A stretch of DNA of 5,037 bases. Source: an uncultured Bacteriovorax sp. Its GTDB lineage: Bacteria > Bdellovibrionota > Bacteriovoracia > Bacteriovoracales > Bacteriovoracaceae. The stretch is from positions 1 to 5,037 of the forward strand of contig CALUDF010000247.1 of assembly GCA_943914745.1 (NCBI GenBank), in the 5' to 3' direction. Shown here piece by piece: positions 1 to 5,037 of this stretch. The translations under genes were made by a program, and so were the position numbers. The first letter of the stretch is position 1; each line of letters begins with the position of its first letter. The notes below the pieces were generated by a model that did not search any database, had not been told where the DNA came from, and worked only from the letters and a program-made list of their open reading frames with translations.

Positions 1-1842
1 TACGACAAGGATTTAGTCTTTGGTCGAAAAGAGCAAATGGGAAATGAGATTCAGCGAACGACGATGAGCTTGATTAATCTTGTTGTTGAAAATAAGAAAT
101 ACACAAATCAGATGGAGCCTTTGATGGCTGAGGTCTTAAAGCAATTTGCAAAATATGAAGGAGATCTTTTATTGGATGATTCTTCATTGGCAGAAAGAAA
201 ACGCGATCACATCCAAAAAGTAAAACTTACAAAAACTTTTGAAGATTTCAAGGGAAGCAAAGTCGATGCTTATAAAGTTTTAAAAGACCTTCGCGACTTG
301 GTCGTACACACCGGTGATACTTCGAATTTGATTTTGGACCCGGACCTGGATTCTTACTACCTCATGGATATTACGCTTTTGGCGGCTCCACAGATTGCAG
401 ACCGTTTTTATGAAGTGGAATCTCTCCTTGCGGAATTCGCCGGTAAGCCAAGTGTTCCCATGACGACAGAAGAGCAGGTGAAGACGGCTGTTTATCTCTC
501 AATGCTAAGAGAGTCAGACTGGGGACGTATTTATGCAGATGCAGGCACATCAATTAATGAAGACAAAAATTTTTATGGCATGAATCCGAAACTTCAAAAA
601 GAAGTGAAAGAGACAGGTGATAAAACAGACGCTCTTTTTAAGGAGTACTTCTCACTACTAGAGGACATTTCCAAGGGTAATAAAGCAAAAGCTGTAGAGG
701 CCCAAGCCATGACTCCTAAAATGATTGAAGCTTCTCATGGGTTTTATTTATTAACCAATGAAGTCCTAACAGAGCTACTTTTGACAAGAGATGATTCCAT
801 TGTGGCGTCAAGAAATAAGGCGACGTCTATTGGTATCGGGGCCATTCTTATTGCCCTCATTGTTTCAATTGCAACTTCAAAAAATTTCAAAGAAGGCTCA
901 AAGAGAGTCTCTCTTGCTCTGAGACAGCTAACTGGTGCAGTGGCCATCAATGCAGAGGCGAGTGAGAAACTTACGGAGTCATCGAATAGTCTTTCATCAG
1001 TTTCTTCGCAACAGGCGGCAGCAGTGCAAGAGACGGTCAGTTCTCTGCACGAAATCAATGCGATGTCAGAAAAAAACTTTGAAAGCATCAGGATTTCTTC
1101 AATGAAATCTGAGGAAGGAAAAGAGCAGGCCATAAGCGGGAAGAATTCTATTTATAGAATGGCATCGACTATTAAAGAAATTGCTGAAAGTAACCAGGAA
1201 TTCTTCAGGGAGATTAGCGCTAGTAATGAAGAGCTAAAAATGATCATCAAGATCATTTCAGATATCAGCGATAGAACAAAAGTGATTAACGACATCGTTT
1301 TCCAAACAAGGCTTCTCTCTTTTAATGCTTCGGTTGAAGCAGCTAGAGCAGGTGAGCATGGGAAAGGGTTTGCAGTTGTCGCTGAGGAAATCGGAAAACT
1401 TGCTTCGGTAAGTGGAAATTCAGCAAAAGAAATCAACGATATTCTTTCCCAGGCCAATACCCAGGTTGAAGGAATCATCTCCAAGATGAGTTATCGAGTG
1501 ACGGAGCTTACGGCAAAGGCCAGTGCTCAGCTCGATTCTGGTGAGCGCATCACTAAAGAGTGCGTGCATTCATTAAATGAGATCGTCGATAATATCACAG
1601 AGCTAAGTTCAATGATGAGTGAAATTTCAATGGCCATCACTGAACAAACTAAAGGATACTCAGAAATCACCAAGGCCATTGACCAGATTGATGAAGGCGT
1701 TCATCACGGGCTTGATCTTTCCCAGGAAACCTCTGTCCATGCCGAGAAGCTTACTGGACAGGTTGTTGAACTAAGGAGAATCGTCGGAACGATTGAGAAA
1801 GAAGTTTTGGGAGTCGAGCAACAGGAACAGCAAGCCGCCTAG
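1..1842 (+). CDS. Methyl-accepting chemotaxis protein, HAMP-less, 5' end outside the window
   Basis: This is a membrane chemoreceptor that would pass ligand signals through CheW to the kinase CheA. The frame is open from base 1. The first ATG (37) has no convincing ribosome binding site, and the text before it reads as continuing helical sensor domain, so the true start and first membrane helix should lie upstream. Residues below count from that ATG. Residues 1-255 are a mostly helical sensor region with the motif LDPDLDSYYLMD (100-111). One hydrophobic membrane segment lies at about 262-280. No HAMP domain follows: only about 45 residues separate the membrane from a methylation-type site, AAAVQETVSS (327-336). 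The signalling tip is QTRLLSFNASVEAARAGE (423-440), followed by GKGFAVVAEE. A second methylation-side helix contains TEQTKGYSEI. There is no NWETF-like CheR/CheB tether; the protein ends QQAA. Family is certain; ligand unknown. Confidence 0.95.
   Translation, partial: YDKDLVFGRKEQMGNEIQRTTMSLINLVVENKKYTNQMEPLMAEVLKQFAKYEGDLLLDDSSLAERKRDHIQKVKLTKTFEDFKGSKVDAYKVLKDLRDLVVHTGDTSNLILDPDLDSYYLMDITLLAAPQIADRFYEVESLLAEFAGKPSVPMTTEEQVKTAVYLSMLRESDWGRIYADAGTSINEDKNFYGMNPKLQKEVKETGDKTDALFKEYFSLLEDISKGNKAKAVEAQAMTPKMIEASHGFYLLTNEVLTELLLTRDDSIVASRNKATSIGIGAILIALIVSIATSKNFKEGSKRVSLALRQLTGAVAINAEASEKLTESSNSLSSVSSQQAAAVQETVSSLHEINAMSEKNFESIRISSMKSEEGKEQAISGKNSIYRMASTIKEIAESNQEFFREISASNEELKMIIKIISDISDRTKVINDIVFQTRLLSFNASVEAARAGEHGKGFAVVAEEIGKLASVSGNSAKEINDILSQANTQVEGIISKMSYRVTELTAKASAQLDSGERITKECVHSLNEIVDNITELSSMMSEISMAITEQTKGYSEITKAIDQIDEGVHHGLDLSQETSVHAEKLTGQVVELRRIVGTIEKEVLGVEQQEQQAA
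820..876 (+). other. Transmembrane segment of the chemoreceptor
   Basis: Codons for about residues 262-280 encode an uninterrupted run of small and hydrophobic residues (ATSIGIGAILIALIVSIAT), with RNK just before it and a basic stretch (SKNFKEGSKR) just after. This is the only membrane helix in the visible part of the protein. It places residues before it outside the cytoplasm and the signalling hairpin inside. A receptor of this type needs a second, N-terminal helix, which would be off the left edge of the window. Confidence 0.85.
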
Positions 1843-1856
1843 TAAGGCGACTTGCT
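1829..1856. terminator. Hairpin at the shared 3' ends of two convergent genes; possible bidirectional terminator
   Basis: AGCAAGCCGCCT (1829-1840) and AGGCGACTTGCT (1845-1856) form a 12-bp stem around the four-base loop AGTA. The plus-strand transcript has one C-A mismatch; in the minus-strand transcript the same position is a G-U wobble, so that stem is fully paired. Both genes terminate inside the structure: the chemoreceptor stop is at 1840-1842 and the hydrolase stop at 1839-1841. Neither side has the run of T expected of a classical intrinsic terminator, only scattered T from about 1863 on the plus side. It may therefore terminate weakly, need Rho, or mainly protect mRNA ends. Confidence 0.5.
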
Positions 1857-2843
1857 CCCAACTTTATTGATTAATTTTCCGATTTGTTCAATTTCTAATT
1901 CGATAACGTCACCGGGCTTGATCCATTGATCAAGCTCGAGGCCGCATCCTGTTCCCACTGTTCCTGAACCGAAGAAATCTCCAGCTAAAATCCATTCATC
2001 GCGACAGACGTGCTCAATCATTTGGGCCCAGGTGAATTGAGCGTCTCCAGAGCGTCCCCGGGACCATTCTTTACCATTAATTTTAGCGGTCATTAAAAGA
2101 TCCGGTTCAGCATTCTCGAATTCATCAACAGTGACGATCACTGGTCCAATCACCGAGCAGAAATCTTTTGCTTTTGCTGGTCCCAGTCTCACCGTCATTT
2201 CTTTTTTCTGAATGTCGCGTGCAGAGACATCATTGAGAATCGTAAAGCCAAAAATGTGTTTATGAGCATCTTTTGCTTTGACGTTTTTTCCATCAAGCCC
2301 CACGACCATTCCGAGCTCGAGTTCGTAATCGAGAACATCAGTGTATGAAGGCCATAGAATCTCTTTGTCGGGACCGATGAATCCGGCAGTGGCTCCCTTG
2401 TAGTAAACGGGAAGCTCATACCAGGCCGGAGGAATGGGCTCATTTCTTTTTTTGAAACCAGTAGCCACGTGTTTTTCATGAACGAAGAAATCGCGGTAGG
2501 TTTCAATCTTGTCTAATGGAGCTGTCAGCGAAATATTTGGGGTGATATCGATTAAGTATCGCGTTCCATCTTCCATGTTAAAACAAGCGCACTTTTCCAG
2601 AAAGAGCATTAACCCCCACGCTTCATGAAGAATTTCTCTAGGATTTTCTCTCGTTCGCAGAAGCGTGTGAAGGGAAGGCGGGCAATGGACATTAGCGCGC
2701 TCTCTGGCATTGAAGCGCCCTTCTCTTTCAAAGTCGCAGGCAAAAACAAAGTTTGGGTCTAGGATAACATTATCACTGACGAGGATTCCCAGGCGTTTTT
2801 CTGTTCCTAATGAGTGACGGTGTAAATAAGTGACGATTCTCAT
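1839..2843 (-). CDS. Fumarylacetoacetate hydrolase family protein, probable short-form fumarylacetoacetase
   Basis: This is a predicted cytoplasmic metal-dependent hydrolase of the FAH fold, 334 residues. In fumarylacetoacetase the reaction splits fumarylacetoacetate into fumarate and acetoacetate, the last step of tyrosine breakdown. Residues that align with the mouse enzyme are D118, E174, E176 and D205 (metal; mouse D126, E199, E201, D233), H125 and E303 (catalytic pair; H133, E364), Y148, R209, Q212, K226 and T295. The surrounding blocks are RDFFVHEKH, DYELELG, NDVSARDIQ and GSGTVGTGCGLEL. The C-terminus has the superfamily pattern KPGDVIELEIEQIGKLINKVG. It is shorter than the roughly 420-residue animal enzyme but not truncated. 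It starts within the stop of the upstream aminotransferase and is therefore probably translated from the same mRNA. Family is certain. The exact substrate is inferred, and a related acylpyruvase or hydratase activity remains possible. Confidence 0.93.
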   Translation of the reverse strand: MRIVTYLHRHSLGTEKRLGILVSDNVILDPNFVFACDFEREGRFNARERANVHCPPSLHTLLRTRENPREILHEAWGLMLFLEKCACFNMEDGTRYLIDITPNISLTAPLDKIETYRDFFVHEKHVATGFKKRNEPIPPAWYELPVYYKGATAGFIGPDKEILWPSYTDVLDYELELGMVVGLDGKNVKAKDAHKHIFGFTILNDVSARDIQKKEMTVRLGPAKAKDFCSVIGPVIVTVDEFENAEPDLLMTAKINGKEWSRGRSGDAQFTWAQMIEHVCRDEWILAGDFFGSGTVGTGCGLELDQWIKPGDVIELEIEQIGKLINKVGSKSPY

Positions 2844-3988
2844 CTTGCAGGTCTCCCGTATCTTCTGGTGTATTCAGGAAGAATGGCTTCCATGGCCTTA
2901 AAGAAATGCTGCATTTCTTTTTTGCTTCCAAGAGACACGCGGACATATTCCGGCATTTCATTGGCCTTAAGTTGTCTGATGATGACTCCATAATCCAGTA
3001 GCATCTCAAACAGAGCGCTTGAAGCTTCTTCTGAGCCTGTCTTAAAAGCGATGAAGTTCGCAGCAGAAGGAATTGGATTAAAATCGTGGTGAGTTAAAAA
3101 CTCAAAAGTCTCTTTGTAGCGAAGACGATTGTTAGTGATCGTTCTCCTTAAGTGGGATTTGTCATAAATCGCACCTGCGGCGCCCATCTGAGCAATCACT
3201 CCTGGCTCGAATGGAAGTTTCACTTTTGTTAAGTTGGCAATCAGGTCTTCATGCCCGCATCCATAGCCAATACGGATACCAGAGAGTCCGTAAGCTTTAG
3301 AAAAAGTCCTGAGAGTTAAAACGTTATCATAGCGGTAATCCATCGAGTCCGGATAGTCTGCTTGGGTCTGGGCAAATTCAAAGTAGGCTTCATCCAAAAT
3401 AACCAGCACATGTTTTGGAACATAGGACATCAGGATGTCGAATTCAGTTTTTGTGATGTAGGTCCCAGTCGGGTTATTCGGGTTGCAGATGTAGATGACT
3501 TTCGTTTTGCTTGTAATGCTCTTTCCAAGGGCGATGACATCAAATCGGTAGTCTTCAGTTAAAGGAACTGTCCTTAAATTGGCCCCAACACTTCTGACGA
3601 TAATGCTAAACCCGATAAAACTGTTCTGGCATGTAAGGACTTCCTGCCCTGGCTGGATGAAAGCGCGGGCGATGTAGGCCATGATTCCTTCAGATCCATT
3701 TCCCAGAATGATGTTGTCTCTTTTTAGTTTATATAATTTTGCCAGCGAGGATTTAAGAGCATAGGCATGCATGTCTGGGTAGCGGTGAACATCCCAGAGA
3801 GCATTAGTCATTTTCTTGATCGCAAGTGGGGAAGGGCCAAGTGGATTTTCATTGCTGGCCAGTTTTGAAATTCTAGTTAATCCTCTTTCTCGGGTCAGCT
3901 CTTCAATGGGCTTTCCGGCCTGGTAGAGAGTTAGGTTACGAACATAGTCAGGTACTAGGGTCTGGATTTGATCAGAAATTTCCGACAT
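2840..3988 (-). CDS. hisC: Histidinol-phosphate / aromatic aminotransferase (HisC type, PLP fold type I)
   Basis: This is a cytoplasmic PLP-dependent transaminase of 382 residues, about normal length for the family. Landmarks in order are KLASNENPLGPS (42-53), the HisC-type substrate-side segment; GNGSEG (96-101), which contacts the cofactor phosphate; NPNNPTGT (169-176); DEAY (199-202), with D199 pairing to the PLP nitrogen and Y202 to its hydroxyl; TFSKAYGLSGIRIGYG (228-243), with K231 as the Schiff-base lysine; and RVSLG (350-354), whose arginine holds the substrate carboxylate. HisC makes histidinol phosphate in histidine synthesis, but many members instead or also transaminate tyrosine and phenylalanine. 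No other his gene is nearby. The translationally coupled partner is a probable fumarylacetoacetase, which favours an aromatic role. The start at 3988 has only a weak binding site (GGA, nine bases upstream). The gene symbol records family, not proven substrate. Confidence 0.93.
   Translation of the reverse strand: MSEISDQIQTLVPDYVRNLTLYQAGKPIEELTRERGLTRISKLASNENPLGPSPLAIKKMTNALWDVHRYPDMHAYALKSSLAKLYKLKRDNIILGNGSEGIMAYIARAFIQPGQEVLTCQNSFIGFSIIVRSVGANLRTVPLTEDYRFDVIALGKSITSKTKVIYICNPNNPTGTYITKTEFDILMSYVPKHVLVILDEAYFEFAQTQADYPDSMDYRYDNVLTLRTFSKAYGLSGIRIGYGCGHEDLIANLTKVKLPFEPGVIAQMGAAGAIYDKSHLRRTITNNRLRYKETFEFLTHHDFNPIPSAANFIAFKTGSEEASSALFEMLLDYGVIIRQLKANEMPEYVRVSLGSKKEMQHFFKAMEAILPEYTRRYGRPAR
2853..2857 (-). 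promoter_or_regulatory. Ribosome binding site of the FAH-family gene
   Basis: On the minus strand GGGAG lies nine bases before the ATG at 2843, inside the last codons of the aminotransferase gene. Together with the ATGA start/stop overlap (2840-2843) it fixes the hydrolase start. It also points to coupled translation, with terminating ribosomes reinitiating on the second gene. Confidence 0.7.
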
Positions 3989-4010
3989 AACAATAATTCC
4001 ATTAAAACGG

Positions 4011-4016
4011 TAGAAT
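4011..4016 (+). promoter_or_regulatory. Candidate -10 element for the DUF309 operon
   Basis: TAGAAT matches five of six bases of the sigma-70 -10 consensus and lies about 44 bases before the DUF309 ATG, in the 71-bp divergent spacer. No good -35 hexamer sits 16-18 bases upstream, so this promoter would be weak, activator-dependent, or not real. Confidence 0.3.
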
Positions 4017-4027
4017 AGATGCTTATG

Positions 4028-4056
4028 ACGATACCAAGTTTCTTACATAGAGGCAA
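4028..4056 (-). promoter_or_regulatory. Candidate promoter for the aminotransferase-hydrolase operon
   Basis: Read on the minus strand, TTGCCT (4056-4051) and TATCGT (4033-4028) are separated by 17 bases. Each matches the sigma-70 consensus at four of six positions. The predicted transcription start falls roughly 35 bases before the aminotransferase ATG. The match is modest and rests on inspection alone. The element would overlap the plus-strand leader and ribosome binding site of the DUF309 gene. Confidence 0.3.
4049..4053 (+). promoter_or_regulatory. Ribosome binding site of the DUF309 gene
   Basis: AGAGG is followed by a six-base A-rich spacer (CAAAAA) and then ATG at 4060. The good match and spacing support that start codon. 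Confidence 0.65.
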
Positions 4057-4059
4057 AAA

Positions 4060-4473
4060 ATGAGTCGCTTTGACCACTCACATTTGGCCATCATGGAAGC
4101 AGGAATCCTGCTTTTTAACGCTCAGAAATATTGGGAGTGTCATGAAGAGTTTGAGCATCATTGGCTAGAAGAGCCAGGTCCTTTAAGAAACGTGTATTGG
4201 GCAGTGATTCAGGTGGCGGCGGCGATGATTCACTACCGCGAAGGCAATCTTACAGGAGCGCGTGGACTCATTTACAAGGCCAAACAAAAGTTCGATCGCT
4301 GTGAACAGTATAACGTTGAAAGTGACTTGCTTATGAGTGAGTTGTCGTGGAGTGAATTAAAACGCTTGGCGCGAGCTGTTCCCCAGGAGCCTGAACTTTC
4401 TGATTTTAAAAATCTTTTTGAATTTCGTTTTAAGGACCCGAGTTTATGGAAATGGAAATTAGAAAAATCTTAA
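4060..4473 (+). CDS. DUF309 family protein
   Basis: This is a small, soluble, all-helical protein of 137 residues in the DUF309 family, which has no established biochemical role. The family signature is clear: G15-x-LLFN followed by YWECHEEFEHHW (24-35), with the conserved H28-E29 pair, E32 and W35, then IQVAAAMIHYREGNLTGARGL (50-70), with Q51, H58 and G62-N63. The clustered His and Glu residues on two adjacent helices could bind a metal, but that is inference from the pattern only. There is no signal peptide or membrane segment. It is the first gene of a plus-strand pair. Its last 28 bases overlap the start of a glycosyltransferase-like gene and contain that gene's ribosome binding site, so the two proteins are probably made together. 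Length is normal for the family and no damage is visible. Confidence 0.9.
   Translation: MSRFDHSHLAIMEAGILLFNAQKYWECHEEFEHHWLEEPGPLRNVYWAVIQVAAAMIHYREGNLTGARGLIYKAKQKFDRCEQYNVESDLLMSELSWSELKRLARAVPQEPELSDFKNLFEFRFKDPSLWKWKLEKS
4432..4436 (+). promoter_or_regulatory. Ribosome binding site of the GT9 gene, inside DUF309
   Basis: AAGGA lies nine bases before ATG 4446, within the DUF309 reading frame. A second in-frame ATG at 4452 is 15 bases away, so 4446 is the better start. Confidence 0.6.
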
Positions 4474-4970
4474 TCAAGTTCCCCAGAGCTGAGTTGGATG
4501 TGGTGAACTGTTTGCCTTTTTTAGTGACTCTCAGTGAGGAGTTTCCAAAGGCGGAAATCAACGTGATCGTTGAGGAAGGCTGCTCACTGGCCCTGAGTTT
4601 CATGCCCTTTAAGCTTCGCGTGTATGAAAGGCCAAAAGATAAATTGAGTCTTATTGAAACTCACCATTTCTGTGCCAACCTCGATGACATTTTTAACATC
4701 GATTTATTTTTTGATTTGGAAAATTCTGTAAACTCAGCCTTCATGGGGTTTAATTTTCGCTCAAAAGAGCGCGTTGGTTATGAAGTGAAATGGAATAAGT
4801 ATCTTCTAACGAAGCGTTTTCCAGACCAACCAATGATGCCAACTGAAAAAAAATCCATGAAACTCTTGGAGCTCTATCTCAATAAAGACCTAAGTGATGT
4901 GAGAATCGCCAAATCACGAGAAAGTGGTCAGCAAATCGAGAATATTGAAAAGCTCTTTAAGGATCCGTAG
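4446..4970 (+). CDS. Glycosyltransferase family 9 (heptosyltransferase-like), N-terminal domain; stops early at an amber codon
   Basis: This 174-residue product matches the N-terminal Rossmann-like domain of GT9 enzymes, which add heptose or related sugars to lipopolysaccharide core on the cytoplasmic face of the inner membrane. Visible landmarks are the first strand RKILIKF (6-12); AELDVVNCLP (15-24), corresponding to the family's xGDVxxxLP loop; FPKAEINVIVEE (33-44); and DLFFDLENSVNSAFM (86-100) followed by SKERVGYEV (106-114), which matches the family pattern of an acidic strand, a helix and then a (K/R)R-(I/V)-GY segment. D18 aligns with the catalytic aspartate of WaaC, but the glycine before it is replaced by leucine. 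GT9 proteins are normally around 340 residues, with the nucleotide-sugar site in the second domain, so this product alone should not be active. The frame continues open beyond the stop. It could be a pseudogene, a readthrough gene or a base error. Family is likely; function is uncertain. Confidence 0.75.
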   Translation: MEMEIRKILIKFPRAELDVVNCLPFLVTLSEEFPKAEINVIVEEGCSLALSFMPFKLRVYERPKDKLSLIETHHFCANLDDIFNIDLFFDLENSVNSAFMGFNFRSKERVGYEVKWNKYLLTKRFPDQPMMPTEKKSMKLLELYLNKDLSDVRIAKSRESGQQIENIEKLFKDP

Positions 4971-5036
4971 CCACCAAAATTTCTCATGATCATGGTTAAT
5001 GATTTTCCTTCGGTCTCCAGACAAATTGATATATGG
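4971..5036 (+). pseudogene. In-frame continuation of the GT9 gene beyond its amber stop
   Basis: After TAG (4968-4970) the same frame has 22 sense codons to the window edge, while the other two plus frames close within nine codons. The text PPKFLMIMVND, then FPSVSRQIDIW, looks like a hydrophobic beta strand, a loop and a helix start. It lines up loosely with the opening of the second GT9 domain (strand, N-P-G-A-S loop, then K/R-x-W-P-x-x-x-W). There is no ribosome binding site before the ATGs at 4986 or 4992, so an independent gene start here is unlikely. The stretch is short and could be open by chance. Confidence 0.4.
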
Positions 5037-5037
5037 A

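Noticed and set aside
37..39. ATG at 37 as the real start of the chemoreceptor
   Set aside because: The frame is open back to base 1, no proper ribosome binding site precedes it, and a receptor of this type needs an earlier membrane helix, so the gene most likely begins outside the window.
744..1484. Two minus-strand open frames (744-1133 and 1152-1484) within the chemoreceptor gene
   Set aside because: They are antisense to the well-supported signalling hairpin, show no domain-like motifs, and are explained by its codon usage.
2195..2506. A minus-strand open frame of 103 codons within the FAH gene
   Set aside because: It lies in another frame across the catalytic DYELELG and NDVSARDIQ region, which is clearly coded in the main frame.
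3362..3562. A plus-strand open frame of 66 codons inside the aminotransferase gene
   Set aside because: It is antisense to the conserved NPNNPTGT and DEAY blocks and has no recognisable motif, so it is a shadow of the real gene.
4985..4994. Perfect 10-base palindrome CATGATCATG near the right edge
   Set aside because: It falls in the in-frame continuation as ordinary Met, Ile and Met codons and has no repeat partner or nearby promoter; chance is enough to explain it.
1..5037. Mobile elements, CRISPR repeats, tRNA or rRNA genes
   Set aside because: No transposase or integrase text, no spaced direct repeats and no cloverleaf-like segment were found, and coding sequence fills nearly all of the window.

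Overview
The window carries five protein-coding genes and almost no intergenic DNA. It reads like the chromosome of a moderately AT-rich, motile, Gram-negative bacterium. The best guess is the Bdellovibrio/Bacteriovorax group (Bdellovibrionota). That guess rests on the chemoreceptor, whose signalling tip (QTRLLSFNASVEAARAGE) and missing HAMP domain resemble receptors I remember from that group. It is an inference from protein style, not from a marker gene. I see no RNA gene, mobile element or CRISPR array.

Layout. Bases 1-1842 (+) hold a methyl-accepting chemotaxis protein whose start lies upstream of the window. Facing it on the minus strand is a complete two-gene operon, 3988 to 1839. Its first gene is a HisC-type PLP aminotransferase. 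The second is a fumarylacetoacetate hydrolase family enzyme that starts inside the aminotransferase stop codon (ATGA overlap). The chemoreceptor and the hydrolase converge so tightly that both TAG stops share one palindromic CTAG, which sits at the loop end of a 12-bp hairpin. A 71-bp divergent spacer (3989-4059) separates the aminotransferase from a plus-strand pair: a DUF309 protein, then a glycosyltransferase family 9 (heptosyltransferase-like) gene that overlaps it by 28 bases.

How the genes may work together. The hydrolase keeps every catalytic and metal-binding residue I can align from mouse fumarylacetoacetase. Its partner belongs to a family that often transaminates aromatic amino acids. 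Together they could be the first and last steps of tyrosine breakdown, with the middle enzymes encoded elsewhere. The DUF309/GT9 pair looks translationally coupled and may concern the cell envelope, but DUF309 has no assigned role.

The main oddity is in the GT9 gene. It hits an amber stop after 174 codons, about half the family length. The same frame then stays open to the window end and reads like the start of the second GT9 domain, so the gene may be broken, read through, or affected by a base error. No clearly new defence or mobile system is visible.
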